From NCBI GenBank assembly GCA_963711635.1, contig CAVQEZ010000031.1:37389-101388 (forward strand): 64,000 bases of DNA, in the 5' to 3' direction. Below are positions 11,431 to 19,954 of the stretch, in pieces. Under the pieces are notes generated by a model. That model was not told where the DNA came from, ran no database searches, and was given only the letters and a program-made list of their open reading frames with translations. Made by a program: the position numbers and the translations under genes. Source of the DNA: CADEED01 sp963711635. Its GTDB lineage: Bacteria > Pseudomonadota > Gammaproteobacteria > Steroidobacterales > Steroidobacteraceae. Position 1 is the stretch's first letter; the number at the start of each line of letters is the position of its first letter.

Positions 11431-11843
11431 CCGGCTTCGAAATCGTCGCGACACGCGGGTTCTACCATCCTGTCGGCCGCGTGACATTCGAGCAGGGAGT
11501 CGAGCTGATCACTCGGGCGCTGTTGCGGGCCCGCGCGCTGGGTCTGGAAGACATCGTGGTGAACATCACGGGTCTCAGCGGCTTCGACCCGCCCGGAGTT
11601 TTCGAACGGTACGACATGGTCATCAAGTGGGTGAAATGCGTCCGTACGTTCCTGCGCGTGGCGTTCGTCGCGCAATCCGGGTTCATCGATGTACAGAAGA
11701 TCGGCATGCTCATCGCGCAGAATCGTGGCATGAGCGCCGACGTGTTCGCATCGGAAGCGGCCGCGCTGGCCTGGCTGGATGCGCGTCTGGCACGGCGGGA
11801 CATCAGGCCGATGCTGGCCAGCATCCCGCCTCCGGGGAACTGA
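11427..11843 (+). CDS. STAS/SpoIIAA-like protein, second of a tandem pair
   Basis: This is a 138-residue paralogue of the gene just upstream, with an ATGA start-stop overlap that implies translational coupling. Shared features are the GFY...VTFEQGVEL opening, the hydrophobic strand IVVNITGLSGF, the IDVQKIGMLIAQNRG segment and the closing ASEAAALAWLDARL helix. Proteins ending in xALAWL with one beta-alpha domain are commonly SpoIIAA-like, suggesting regulation by protein binding, but no partner is visible. It precedes a YkgJ-like gene by one base. Confidence 0.6.
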   Translation: MTGFEIVATRGFYHPVGRVTFEQGVELITRALLRARALGLEDIVVNITGLSGFDPPGVFERYDMVIKWVKCVRTFLRVAFVAQSGFIDVQKIGMLIAQNRGMSADVFASEAAALAWLDARLARRDIRPMLASIPPPGN

Positions 11844-11844
11844 C

Positions 11845-12474
11845 TTGTCCGGTTCGCCTGCGCCGCTGCCAGCCGGCAATTTCTCCGAATGGCTGCGCGC
11901 CATGCGCAGTGCGCTCGCCGGCGGACCGGGCATGCAGGTGGCCTGCGGCGAATGCGTGGGCTGCTGCACCTCCTCGTACTTCATCAAGGTCCGCGCGCGG
12001 GAAAGCGAGGCGCTGAGCCGGATTCCTTCCGGCAACCTGCGCGACTCTCCGGATGAGCCCGGCACGAAGCTCATGGGCTATGACGCCCAGGGGCACTGCC
12101 CGATGTTCCGCGGCGGATGCACTATCTACTCGCACCGCCCGGATACCTGCCGCAGCTACGACTGCCGCGTGTTCGCGGCCAGTGGCATGGATGCCGGCTC
12201 CGGCCGCAGCGTCATCAACGAGCGCGTCGCGCGCTGGCGCTTCGACTATGCCGATGAGTCCGGCCGGCGGGAACATCGCGCCGTGACGGCCGCGGCCAGC
12301 TTCCTGCGCCAGCATCCGGTGCGATTCCCGGGCGGGCACGTGCCATCGCGCGCCGCGGAAATCGCAGTGCTGGCGGTGAAGGCCTACCCGGTGTTCATGA
12401 GGCCGACCACCAGCCACGAAGACACGGTTGCTGGCATCATCGAGGCGTGCAGGACCTTCGATAAGCAAATTTGA
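11845..12474 (+). CDS. YkgJ-type zinc/iron-chelating domain protein
   Basis: The product has about 209 residues and carries the cysteine cluster of the YkgJ (UPF0153) family. CGECVGCC lies near residue 35, then CPMFRGGCTIYSHRPDTCRSYDC near residues 91-113. These cysteines probably bind zinc or an iron-sulfur centre; the family has no established reaction. The only start that joins it tightly to the upstream gene is TTG 11845, one base after that stop; an internal ATG near 11902 is possible. It appears to be the third gene of a coupled run. Confidence 0.75.
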   Translation: MSGSPAPLPAGNFSEWLRAMRSALAGGPGMQVACGECVGCCTSSYFIKVRARESEALSRIPSGNLRDSPDEPGTKLMGYDAQGHCPMFRGGCTIYSHRPDTCRSYDCRVFAASGMDAGSGRSVINERVARWRFDYADESGRREHRAVTAAASFLRQHPVRFPGGHVPSRAAEIAVLAVKAYPVFMRPTTSHEDTVAGIIEACRTFDKQI

Positions 12475-12476
12475 AC

Positions 12477-12893
12477 ATGCCTCCTCTCAGCTACCGGGCG
12501 ATCGGCATCGCGTTCGCGGCCGAACTCGTCGTCGACTTCGTCATCAGCATGTTCGTATTCAGTTTCTTCGCCGGCGACCTCTTGTCACCGGACATGGCCG
12601 AGGGCGAGTTCGACACGGTGGTGCGCAAGGTCATGGCGACCACGGCCTACGTGCCCTGGATGATGGTGTTCGGCACGGCCACCACCGTCGGCGGCGCCTA
12701 CCTGGCGGCGCGCATCGCCAAGCGGATTCCGTACTACCATGGCCTGGCGATGGGCATCGTCGGCATGCTGTTCATCGTGATCACCTGGGACGGCGGGCTC
12801 GTCTGGCCGAATGTTCTCGGCCTGCTGATCACCATCCCCGCGTCGCTGTTCGGCGCGCACCTGGCCAGGCGGCACATGCCGGAGGAGTCGTGA
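12477..12893 (+). CDS. Four-helix membrane protein of unknown function
   Basis: A protein of about 138 residues with four predicted membrane segments: AIGIAFAAELVVDFVISMFVFSFF split by a short turn, a second near WMMVFGTATTVGGAYLA, a third near GLAMGIVGMLFIVIT, and a fourth near VLGLLITIPASLFGAHLA. I do not recognise the family. It lies between the YkgJ-like gene and a small lipoprotein whose ATG overlaps its stop (TGATG), so the three probably share a transcript. It could be a membrane partner of the ExbD-like lipoprotein. Confidence 0.65.
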   Translation: MPPLSYRAIGIAFAAELVVDFVISMFVFSFFAGDLLSPDMAEGEFDTVVRKVMATTAYVPWMMVFGTATTVGGAYLAARIAKRIPYYHGLAMGIVGMLFIVITWDGGLVWPNVLGLLITIPASLFGAHLARRHMPEES

Positions 12894-13222
12894 TGAAAAA
12901 ATTGCTGCTGGCCATGGCCATGACAATGGCAATGTCCGCTGGGCTCGTGGCCTGCAGCTCCGATCAGCCCGAGCCACCCAAGATAGTCACCGAGCTGGCC
13001 GTGTCGATCGACGCCGCCAACAACTGCTCTCTGGAGAACGCGCCGGTGCAGTGCGAGCGGGTCGCCGAGGTCATCAAGACCCGCTATCCCACTTCGAAAC
13101 CGCGCGTCGACATCTGCCTGGACAAGCAGGCCCGCTACGAAGCCGCGGTCGAAGTCATGAACTCGGTGAGCGCCGCGGGACTCACCGTCGGCAATTTCGA
13201 CTGCGGGAAAACGAGCGGCTGA
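12893..13222 (+). CDS. Small lipoprotein with an ExbD/TolR-like domain
   Basis: A 109-residue protein with a signal peptide and lipobox LVAC near residue 21, so probably lipid-anchored. The mature part has the ExbD/TolR periplasmic pattern: ELAVSIDAANNCSL, then RVAEVIKTRYP, PRVDICLDKQARYEAAVEVMNSVSAAGL and a final strand. In true ExbD proteins this domain follows a membrane helix with a critical Asp; here the helix is replaced by a lipoprotein signal. No ExbB or TonB lies beside it. The domain assignment is by pattern and moderately certain. Confidence 0.6.
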   Translation: MKKLLLAMAMTMAMSAGLVACSSDQPEPPKIVTELAVSIDAANNCSLENAPVQCERVAEVIKTRYPTSKPRVDICLDKQARYEAAVEVMNSVSAAGLTVGNFDCGKTSG

Positions 13223-13223
13223 A

Positions 13224-13769
13224 ATGCCCCGCTACGTCGCGCTGTTCCGGGGCATCAACGTGGGCAAGGCCAAGCGCATCGCCATGGCCGACCTGCGCAC
13301 GCTGCTGGAGAAGCTCGGCTACACCGACGTCAAGACATTGCTCAACAGCGGCAACGCGGTATTCACCGGCGCGGCCGGCGCGGCAAACAAACATGCCGAG
13401 CGCATCCGCGCGGCGGTCGCCAGGCAGCTCGGCGTGGATGCGTTGGTCATCGTCAAGTCCGCGCAGGACGTCGCCGGCATCATCGCCGACAACAAGTTCG
13501 AGAAGCTGGCGTCGGATCATTCGCGTCTGCTCGTGGCCGTGACCGACGCGGGCAGCGCCCTTGCGGGACTCAAGCCGCTGGCCGCGAAGGATTGGGGGCG
13601 GGAGAAAGTGCACGTGGGCAAGCACGGGGCGCTGATCTGGTGTGCGAACGGGATCCTGGAAAGCCAGGCCCTGACCGCGGTGCTCAAGGGCCTCGAGGGC
13701 CGCGGCACCACCCGCAATTGGGCGACGCTCAACAAGATCCACCTTCTGTTGCAGACGGACGGTAGCTAG
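13224..13769 (+). CDS. DUF1697 family protein
   Basis: A 181-residue cytoplasmic protein beginning YVALFRGINVGKAKRIAMADLR, the hallmark of DUF1697. The LLNSGNAVFTG block follows near residue 40, and the last third contains the family's usual TTRNWATLNKI motif. Function is unknown for the family. The gene starts just after the lipoprotein stop, so it may belong to the same transcript. The stop lies inside GGTAGCTAGC, one of the recurring TAGNTAG words of this window. Confidence 0.9.
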   Translation: MPRYVALFRGINVGKAKRIAMADLRTLLEKLGYTDVKTLLNSGNAVFTGAAGAANKHAERIRAAVARQLGVDALVIVKSAQDVAGIIADNKFEKLASDHSRLLVAVTDAGSALAGLKPLAAKDWGREKVHVGKHGALIWCANGILESQALTAVLKGLEGRGTTRNWATLNKIHLLLQTDGS

Positions 13770-13860
13770 CGCCGGACGGGCGGCGCGGGCCCGACGAACG
13801 GCCTGCGCGGGCCGACGGCGGACATCGACCTGAATTCACGGGCGCGTATATTTGCGACCC

Positions 13861-14079
13861 ATGAGCCAGGGAATCGAAAACCACATCGACTGGACCGTGC
13901 CCTCGGCGCCCCGCGGCGATCGAGTCGGATCCGGGCTCGCGCGCAAGGCGCAGCCGAAACCCGCGCAGACCTCGAAGCGCAACGTCATGGATACGCTGCT
14001 CGGCGAGAACAATCTCGCTGCCTACGACGCCGCGGGCGACGACCCCTACAACGCCACGGGCAGACACTTCCGCCGCTGA
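13861..14079 (+). CDS. Short hypothetical protein
   Basis: A 72-residue open frame starting ATG 13861, on the same strand as its neighbours and before glmU. The composition is polar, with no membrane segment or signal. The middle is basic (ARKAQPKPAQTSKR) and the end reads DDPYNATGRHFRR. I do not recognise it. High-GC codon choice and placement in an otherwise empty gap support it being real. A role linked to glmU is not implied. Confidence 0.5.
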   Translation: MSQGIENHIDWTVPSAPRGDRVGSGLARKAQPKPAQTSKRNVMDTLLGENNLAAYDAAGDDPYNATGRHFRR

Positions 14080-14124
14080 GCGAAGGCCCGCGTCGACTCC
14101 GGCCCCGGCTATACTTCCGGGCCC

Positions 14125-15493
14125 ATGAAGCTCGCCGTCGTCATTCTCGCTGCCGGTCAGGGCAAGCGAATGAAATCCGCTCTCCCCAAGGTATTGCAGC
14201 CGTTGGCCGGCCGGCCGCTGCTGCGGCATGTTGTTAGCCGCGCACGCCTGCTCGAGCCGGCATCCATCCACGTGGTTTACGGTCACGGCGGCGAGCAGGT
14301 ACGCGCCGCCCTCGACGACGCGGACCTGCAATGGGCGCTGCAGGCCGAGCAGCTGGGCACCGGTCACGCGCTCATGCAGGCCATGCCCCAGGTTGCCGAC
14401 GATGCGCTGGTGCTGGTGCTGTACGGCGACGTGCCGCTGGTCGACGCGCAGACGCTGCGGCAACTGATCGGATTCGCGGGGCCGAAGTCCATGGGCCTGC
14501 TGACCGTGATGCTGCAGGACCCCGCCGGTTATGGCCGCATCGTGCGCAAACGCGGTGCCATCCAGAAGATCGTCGAGCAGAAGGACGCGAATCGCGCGCA
14601 GCTGAAGATCCGCGAGGGCAACAGCGGCATCATGGCCGCGCCCGCCAAACTACTGCGCCGCTGGCTGGGCAAGCTGAAGAATGCCAACGCCCAGGGCGAG
14701 TACTACCTCACCGACATCATCGCGATGGCCGTCAGGGAAAAGGTGAAGGTCACTCCGCTGATTTCGCCGACGATGGCGCAGACGCTCGGCGTCAACGACA
14801 AGGTGCAGCTGGCCGAGCTCGAGGCCTTGTACCGCGCCGAACGCGCGCGCGAGCTGATGCTGGCGGGCGTGACGCTTGCGGATCCGGCGCGCATCGACGT
14901 GCGCGGCGAGGTCAGCGTCGGGCGCGATGTGTTCGTCGATGCCAACGTGCTGTTCGAAGGCAAGGTCACGCTCGGCGACAACGTTCGAATCGGCGCCAAC
15001 GTGGTATTGCGCGACGTCAGCGTGGCCGCCGGCACGGTGATTCATCCCAATTCCATTCTCGAGCAGAGCGAAGTGGGTACGGACAACGCCATCGGACCCT
15101 TCGCGCGCGTGCGTCCCGGGTACCAAGACCGGCCGTGGCGTCCACGTCGGCAATTTCGTCGAGCTCAAGAAGACCGAGATCGGCGACGGCAGCAAGGCCA
15201 ACCACCTCACGTACCTCGGCGATGCCATCATCGGCAAGGGCGTGAACGTGGGCGCGGGCACCATCACCTGCAACTACGACGGCGTGAACAAGTCGCAGAC
15301 CATCATCGAGGACGGTGCGTTCATCGGCTCCGGCAACATGCTGGTGGCGCCGGTGCGCATCGGCAAGGACGCCACCACCGGCGCGGGCAGCACCATCACC
15401 AAGGATGCGCCGGCCGGACAGCTCTCACTGGCCCGCGGCAAACAGGTGGCGCTGGAAGGCTGGAAACGTCCCGTGAAGAAATCCAAAGGATGA
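14125..15493 (+). CDS. glmU: Bifunctional UDP-GlcNAc pyrophosphorylase / GlcN-1-P acetyltransferase (one frameshift)
   Basis: This enzyme makes UDP-N-acetylglucosamine for peptidoglycan and lipopolysaccharide. The N-terminal nucleotidyltransferase begins with LAAGQGKRMKSALPKVLQPL. The C-terminal left-handed beta-helix acetyltransferase has hexapeptide repeats and the segment GTITCNYDGVNK. A single extra G near 15118 moves the last third into another frame (expected RPGTKTGRGVHVGNFVELKK). Repaired length is about 456 residues. It normally follows atpC; here about 3.2 kb of other genes intervene. Confidence 0.95.
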
Positions 15494-15500
15494 GGCAGTC

Positions 15501-15884
15501 ATGAACGGAGCACTCTGGGTGGAGATCAGCGGGGACATCATCATCGCGCGCCTGCGCGGCGAGCCCACGGTGGAACTGCTGCAGGAATGCCAGGCGCAGG
15601 TGGTGCAGCTGGCGCGTGAAGCCGGCCGCGCGCGAGTGCTCTACGACGTGCTCGAGATGCATCCGCCGCACGTGGACGTGCCCTGGTCGCAGCGCGAGCT
15701 CGACGAAAAGCTCGGCGACCTGTACCTGCGGCGCGCGATCGTCGTACCGACCGCCAAGCTCGCCTACCTGTCGCGCCTCGCGTTCGGCGAAGGCGACTAT
15801 CGCGTGTTCTACAACGACATCGCGGCTGCCGTGAAGTGGCTCACCGAGACGCCGCTGCCGGCGAGGCTGACGAGCGTCAAGTAG
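15501..15884 (+). CDS. STAS/SpoIIAA-like protein
   Basis: A 127-residue soluble protein starting ATG 15501, seven bases after glmU. The opening WVEISGDIIIARLRGEPTVELLQECQ is a beta-strand then helix. It continues with RVLYDVLEMHPP and ends FYNDIAAAVKWL, the layout of SpoIIAA-like/STAS proteins. It is not a close copy of the tandem pair at 11.0-11.8 kb but appears to share the fold, making three such genes between atpC and glmS. It is convergent with the next gene and overlaps it by eight bases. Confidence 0.6.
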   Translation: MNGALWVEISGDIIIARLRGEPTVELLQECQAQVVQLAREAGRARVLYDVLEMHPPHVDVPWSQRELDEKLGDLYLRRAIVVPTAKLAYLSRLAFGEGDYRVFYNDIAAAVKWLTETPLPARLTSVK

Positions 15885-16679
15885 CCGCGTCGCCGATGGC
15901 GCGGTGTTTGAAGGCCTCCCAGCCCGGCGGTGTCATGTCGCCGGCGGACTCCAGCGTCATTTTCACGTCGTCGTAACCGGGCTCATCGCCTACCGGCAGC
16001 TCGAACTCCACTAGCAACCCGCTGCGCGCATCGCTCCACCAGGTGCCTTGCTTGCCCTCGAGCCCGGGGCCACCGATCGAATAGCGCCGCACGGCGCGGC
16101 CGTTTCGCTCCTCGTTGCCTTCGAAGCGCATGACCACTTCGCCGATCTCCGCCACGCGCGGCGTATCGCCGTAAACGTAGTCGGTGCGCCAGAAGCTGAG
16201 ACCGCGCGTGGGATCGCGGAGATGCGGCAGCGTGAGACTCAGGCTGGTGAAGTCGAAGTCGTAGCTGTGCCAGGGCCAGTGCCGCAGCGTGATGGGTGAC
16301 TGCGTGATGGACGTGGAGAGCTGCTCGCCGGTTACCTCGAGGGTGGCGCGCCGTTCCGGCGTCGCGCCGCGCTGCAGATGCCAGGCTTCGAAGCGCCGCA
16401 CCGAAAACCTGGGCCAGTCCATTTCGGCGAGCACCAGCGTGGCCTCGTCGCCGCCTTCGGTCCCACTTGAGCGCCTCGACGCGATCGATGGCCGGCACGT
16501 ACACGCTGATGCTGGCGGCGTGGCTGCCGTCGCGGTTGGACTTGGAGTAGTGGAACACTCGACCCACGGGGACTCTGGCAGCGTCGAACTGCAGGCTGCC
16601 CGGCCTGCGTGAAAGCGGGCGGCGCACACGCAACCAGGGCGGCGAACAGCAGGCCGACGAACAGGGGACGGTGTTTCAT
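15877..16679 (-). CDS. Secreted protein of unknown function (two frameshifts)
   Basis: Minus-strand gene beginning MKHRPLFVGLLFAALVACAPP, a lipoprotein-like signal (lipobox LVAC). Reading then continues in a second frame (GRVFHYSKSNRDGSHAASI) after a shift near 16600, and in a third from EGGDEATLVLAEMDWPRF after a shift near 16467. The mature part, about 240 residues, is rich in beta-strand patterns (WHSYDFDFTSLSLTL, GLSFWRTDYVYGD) and has a tryptophan-rich WWSDARSGLLVEFELP stretch. I do not recognise a family. It is probably an outer-envelope or periplasmic beta-sandwich protein. Confidence 0.6.
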
Positions 16680-16737
16680 GCCGTTGAGACTGGCGCGCCA
16701 GCCATGCGGTTGCAGGCTCATTCGCTACACTTCCTTC

Positions 16738-17688
16738 ATGCCCTTGGCCCGTTTCGTCGCCTTCCACGAAATCTCCGAACACGATGCCGCCAGCGTATCG
16801 CCCACCTATGCGGTGATGATGGCGCACAGCCAGAAGGGCGTGGTGCTGGTGCTGAGCCGGTTCCGCAAGGTGTGGGAATTGCCGGGCGGAGCCATCGATC
16901 CCGGCGAGTCGCCGCGCCAGGCCGCGATTCGCGAGCTCGTCGAGGAGTCGGGTTGCGTGGCGCGCGAGACACGCTGGCTCGGAATCGTCGAAGTCAATGA
17001 CGGCCGGCCACATTTCGGCGCGCTGCTGTACTGCGAAGTGGACCAGGTACCCGAGGACTTCTCGAATGCCGAAACCGTGGCGATCGATTACTGGAGCGCG
17101 GCGGGGCCGCCGGCGCCGCTCGGAGAGCCGGACGAGGCGGTGCTGAGAAAGTTCGCCCCAATTTTCGATGGACGGGTGCGTGGCACAATGCCGCCCATGC
17201 AAGCCACGCTCAACGCGCTCGCGGCCTTTCCCGCGGAGCTCGAAAAGCACTACGCCGCGTTTCCGCCCGGGTACGTGAACTGGTCGCCGCCATCCTGGGA
17301 CGGCGTGCCCAGCGAGGCATTCACGGCCATCGAGCAGATCTGCCACGTGCGTGACATCGAGATCGAGGGCTACCAGGTGCGCTTCCGGCGCACGCTCGAC
17401 GAGGACACGCCGGAACTGCCGTCCATCGACAGCGAAGCCCTCGCGAAGCAACGCGACTACGCCCGCAGCGACACCAGGCGCGTGTTCGCGGAGATTCACG
17501 CGGCGCGTGCGCAGACACTGGCGTTGCTGCACGGGCTCGACGCCGCGCACTTGCGGCGGCCGGCAATGTTCGAAGGTTATGGGCGCGTGACCTTGCGCGG
17601 CCTGGTGCACTATCTGTGCAGTCACGATCAGCAACATCTCTCGGGCCTGCAATGGTTGTTAGGCAAGATCGACGCGGCGCGCGCGTGA
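16738..17688 (+). CDS. Nudix hydrolase fused to a DinB-like domain
   Basis: One continuous frame of 316 residues. Residues 1-150 are a Nudix hydrolase with a complete Nudix box (GGAIDPGESPRQAAIRELVEESG), the motif that binds the metal and hydrolyses nucleoside-diphosphate-X compounds. From about residue 152 a DinB_2-like four-helix domain follows. It includes NWSPPSWDGVPSEAFTAIEQ, CHVRDIEIEGYQ and a late HYLCSHDQQHL, which could give the three metal-binding histidines. An internal ATG at 17197 could be the start of a separate DinB gene if a stop has been lost. It overlaps the next gene as GTGA. Confidence 0.8.
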   Translation: MPLARFVAFHEISEHDAASVSPTYAVMMAHSQKGVVLVLSRFRKVWELPGGAIDPGESPRQAAIRELVEESGCVARETRWLGIVEVNDGRPHFGALLYCEVDQVPEDFSNAETVAIDYWSAAGPPAPLGEPDEAVLRKFAPIFDGRVRGTMPPMQATLNALAAFPAELEKHYAAFPPGYVNWSPPSWDGVPSEAFTAIEQICHVRDIEIEGYQVRFRRTLDEDTPELPSIDSEALAKQRDYARSDTRRVFAEIHAARAQTLALLHGLDAAHLRRPAMFEGYGRVTLRGLVHYLCSHDQQHLSGLQWLLGKIDAARA

Positions 17689-18188
17689 GGCGCGGGGTGC
17701 TCATCATCGCGGCACTGGCGGGCGCCGGACTCGCGCAGGCGGCCGGGACCTGGTGTCTGGGGCTGGGCGCACTCGGCCCGGTGCGAACCGGCATGTCGGC
17801 CGAAGCGGTGCTGCGCCTCGCGGACTGGCCGGGCATGGAACGGCACAAGCCGGCCGACGAGTGCTGGTACCTGCATTACGACGGACAGGGTTCGGACTTC
17901 GACCTCATGATCATCAAGGATCGCGTGGTTCGCATCGAGCTCAAGGGCGCTTCGAAACTGCATACCCTGAGCGGCGCGCGTATCGGCAGCAGCGAGGCCG
18001 AGCTCGAGCGGTTGTATGGCAGGAAGTTGGACATTCAGCCGCACAAGTACGATCCGGATGGCCACACCATCACCTACCGCTCGGCGGACGGCGAGTACGG
18101 ACTGCGCTTCGAAACCTCGCGCGGCCAGGTGAAAGCCATCCAGTCAGGACCCTGGGAGCATCTGCACTATGTCGAGGGTTGTGGTTAG
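17685..18188 (+). CDS. Secreted protein of unknown function
   Basis: A 167-residue protein from GTG 17685, which overlaps the upstream stop. It has a signal peptide (GVLIIAALAGAGLAQAAG), then a region opening WCLGLGALGPVRTGMSAEAVLRLA. The layout, in which an RTGMS-like segment precedes a lone beta-rich domain, recalls small periplasmic proteins with repeated 'xGMSxxEV' motifs, but I cannot name a family. The tail EHLHYVEGCG overlaps the next gene by 20 bases. Two cysteines, near the mature N-terminus and at the end, could form a disulfide. Confidence 0.6.
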   Translation: MRRGVLIIAALAGAGLAQAAGTWCLGLGALGPVRTGMSAEAVLRLADWPGMERHKPADECWYLHYDGQGSDFDLMIIKDRVVRIELKGASKLHTLSGARIGSSEAELERLYGRKLDIQPHKYDPDGHTITYRSADGEYGLRFETSRGQVKAIQSGPWEHLHYVEGCG

Positions 18189-19194
18189 GAGCCTGTTGCT
18201 GGCGATGCTGAACGTGGCAAAGGCGCTCGCGGCCGACGGAACGGCCGCGACCGAAGATTTCAAAGTGCCGGCGTCCGACGCGGGCATCCAGCTGCATCTG
18301 CACAACAAGCATCCTGTAGTGGCCGGCCCCAATCTCCGCCGGCACGTCGTATTGTTCGTGCACGGCGCGACATTCCCGGCGAGCAGTACCTTCGACGTTG
18401 CGCTGCCGGGTCCCGATTCGACGCATGTCAGCTGGATGGACGAATTCGCCCGCCAAGGCTTCGACGTGTATGCGCTCGATATCCGCGGCTATGGGGGCTC
18501 GACGCGTCCGCCAGCCATGTCCCAGCCGCCGGAGGCCAATGCCCCGTTCGCGCGCGCGGCCGACGCGGTGCGCGACATCGGCGCGGCCGTGGATTTCATC
18601 CTCGCGCGCCGCAAGTCCAACGGAATCACATTGATCGGCTGGTCCTGGGGAACCACCACCACCGCGGCCTACGCGGCGCAGAGCCCGGACAAGGTGCGGG
18701 CGCTGGTCCTGGTTTCGCCCGTGTGGCTGGGCGTGCAACCACCGCCGTTTCGCGGCGCGTATCGCACCAGCACGCGCGAGTCGGCGCGCGCCTTCGCCGT
18801 CTCGGGCATTCCCAAGGACCGGGTCGAGGAGATCGCGCCGCTGGCGAGTTTCGATGCCTGGTGGGCGGCCACGCTAGCTACCGATCCTGAGGGAGCCAGG
18901 CAGTCGCCGCCCGTGGTGCGTTCACCGAACGGTGTCCTGCAGGACTTCAAGGAGCTGTGGGCCGCGGGCCGGCCAAACTACGATCCGGCGAAAATCCTGG
19001 CGCCGACGTTGCTGCTGGTGGGCGAGTGGGACGTGGTCACGCCGCCGGCGATGGCGCAGGGGCTGTTCACGCAGCTCACGAATGCGCGCGAGCGCCGGCT
19101 GATACAGTTTTCGGAAGCCACGCATTTCCTGATCATCGAAAAACACCGCATGCGGCTGATACGCGAAGTGCAGAATTTCCTCGATGAGCGCTGA
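18169..19194 (+). CDS. Alpha/beta hydrolase, probably exported
   Basis: A 341-residue alpha/beta-fold hydrolase. A short hydrophobic leader (SLLLAMLNVAKALAA) suggests export. The oxyanion strand is VVLFVHGATFPAS. The nucleophile elbow is GWSWG (Ser near residue 153), and the acid and histidine are probably in GEWDVVTPP and EATHFLI. The segment DIRGYGGSTRPP is typical of esterases and haloperoxidase-like hydrolases. The substrate is unknown. It overlaps the previous gene by 20 bases and the next by 11, indicating a tightly packed operon. Confidence 0.85.
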   Translation: MSRVVVRSLLLAMLNVAKALAADGTAATEDFKVPASDAGIQLHLHNKHPVVAGPNLRRHVVLFVHGATFPASSTFDVALPGPDSTHVSWMDEFARQGFDVYALDIRGYGGSTRPPAMSQPPEANAPFARAADAVRDIGAAVDFILARRKSNGITLIGWSWGTTTTAAYAAQSPDKVRALVLVSPVWLGVQPPPFRGAYRTSTRESARAFAVSGIPKDRVEEIAPLASFDAWWAATLATDPEGARQSPPVVRSPNGVLQDFKELWAAGRPNYDPAKILAPTLLLVGEWDVVTPPAMAQGLFTQLTNARERRLIQFSEATHFLIIEKHRMRLIREVQNFLDER

Positions 19195-19705
19195 GACCGC
19201 GCTCATCTGCAAGATTCCCGAGGTGGAGCGCTACATCGCGCATTACCGCGAGCGCTATGACCCGCCCGCCCGGCGCAGGGTGCCGGCACATGTCACCGTG
19301 CTGTATCCCTTCCTGCCGTTGTCGGGCATCGATGCCACGGTGGTCGCGCAATTGCGCGAGGTCGCGGCCGGCGTGCGCTGCTTCGACTACCGCCTGCTGG
19401 AACTGCGGCGCTTTCCCGTGACGCTGTATCTCGCGCCGCAACCGGATGATTCCTTCTCGGCGCTGACCGCCGCCGTGTGGCGCGCTTTTCCTGACTATCC
19501 GCCGTTCGCCGGCAAGTTCTCCACCGTGGTGCCGCATGTGACCGTGGCGCATGGCGATGAACCCACGCTCTGCGAAATTGAAGTGGAGCTGCGCATCGCG
19601 CTGCCCGGCGGTGGCGTGCGGGCGCGCTGCCAGGACATGGTGCTGATCGAGGATTCCCGCGGCCACTGGGAAGAGATGCATAGCTTCGCGCTCGGCGCGT
19701 CGTAA
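19184..19705 (+). CDS. 2H phosphoesterase (2'-5' RNA ligase family)
   Basis: A 173-residue cytoplasmic protein with the two H-x-T/S-x motifs that define the 2H superfamily: HVTVL near residue 38 and HVTVA near residue 124, about 85 residues apart. Such enzymes act on 2',3'-cyclic or 2'-5' phosphodiester bonds in RNA or nucleotides; the true substrate here is not known. ATG 19184 overlaps the hydrolase stop by 11 bases. Confidence 0.85.
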   Translation: MSAETALICKIPEVERYIAHYRERYDPPARRRVPAHVTVLYPFLPLSGIDATVVAQLREVAAGVRCFDYRLLELRRFPVTLYLAPQPDDSFSALTAAVWRAFPDYPPFAGKFSTVVPHVTVAHGDEPTLCEIEVELRIALPGGGVRARCQDMVLIEDSRGHWEEMHSFALGAS

Positions 19706-19772
19706 GGCTCCCACAGGTATTACCGGCATCCTGCGGCAGCCGGCGGATGCTGCGCGTGCTGGAGTGGCGGAC

Positions 19773-19922
19773 ATGATTCGCAAACTCAGCACCGGCCAGT
19801 ACCGGCTCTACTCGCGCAAGCTGAACCCCAAAACGGGGCGGCGCCGCAATCTCGGCACCTTCGCGACGCGCGCGGCCGCCGAGAAACACGAGCGCGAGGT
19901 TCAGTACTTCAAGCGCCACTGA
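19773..19922 (+). CDS. Small basic protein (49 residues)
   Basis: A short frame not much longer than chance, but with a clear composition: MIRKLSTGQYRLYSRKLNP, then KTGRRRNLGTFATRAAAEKHER. It resembles the N-terminal arm-binding fold of phage-type integrases, with a three-strand sheet whose GRRRxLGTF turn precedes a helix. It stands alone with no recombinase body after it. It may be a small conserved nucleic-acid-binding protein. It shares strand and spacing with its neighbours. Confidence 0.5.
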   Translation: MIRKLSTGQYRLYSRKLNPKTGRRRNLGTFATRAAAEKHEREVQYFKRH

Positions 19923-19954
19923 TTCCGGCGCGCGCCGGGCGTTAGACTCGGCGC

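Noticed and set aside
15877..17652. 591-residue minus-strand open frame covering the Nudix-DinB gene
   Set aside because: Only its C-terminal half (15877 to about 16467) is coding; the rest is antisense to a gene with a complete Nudix box.
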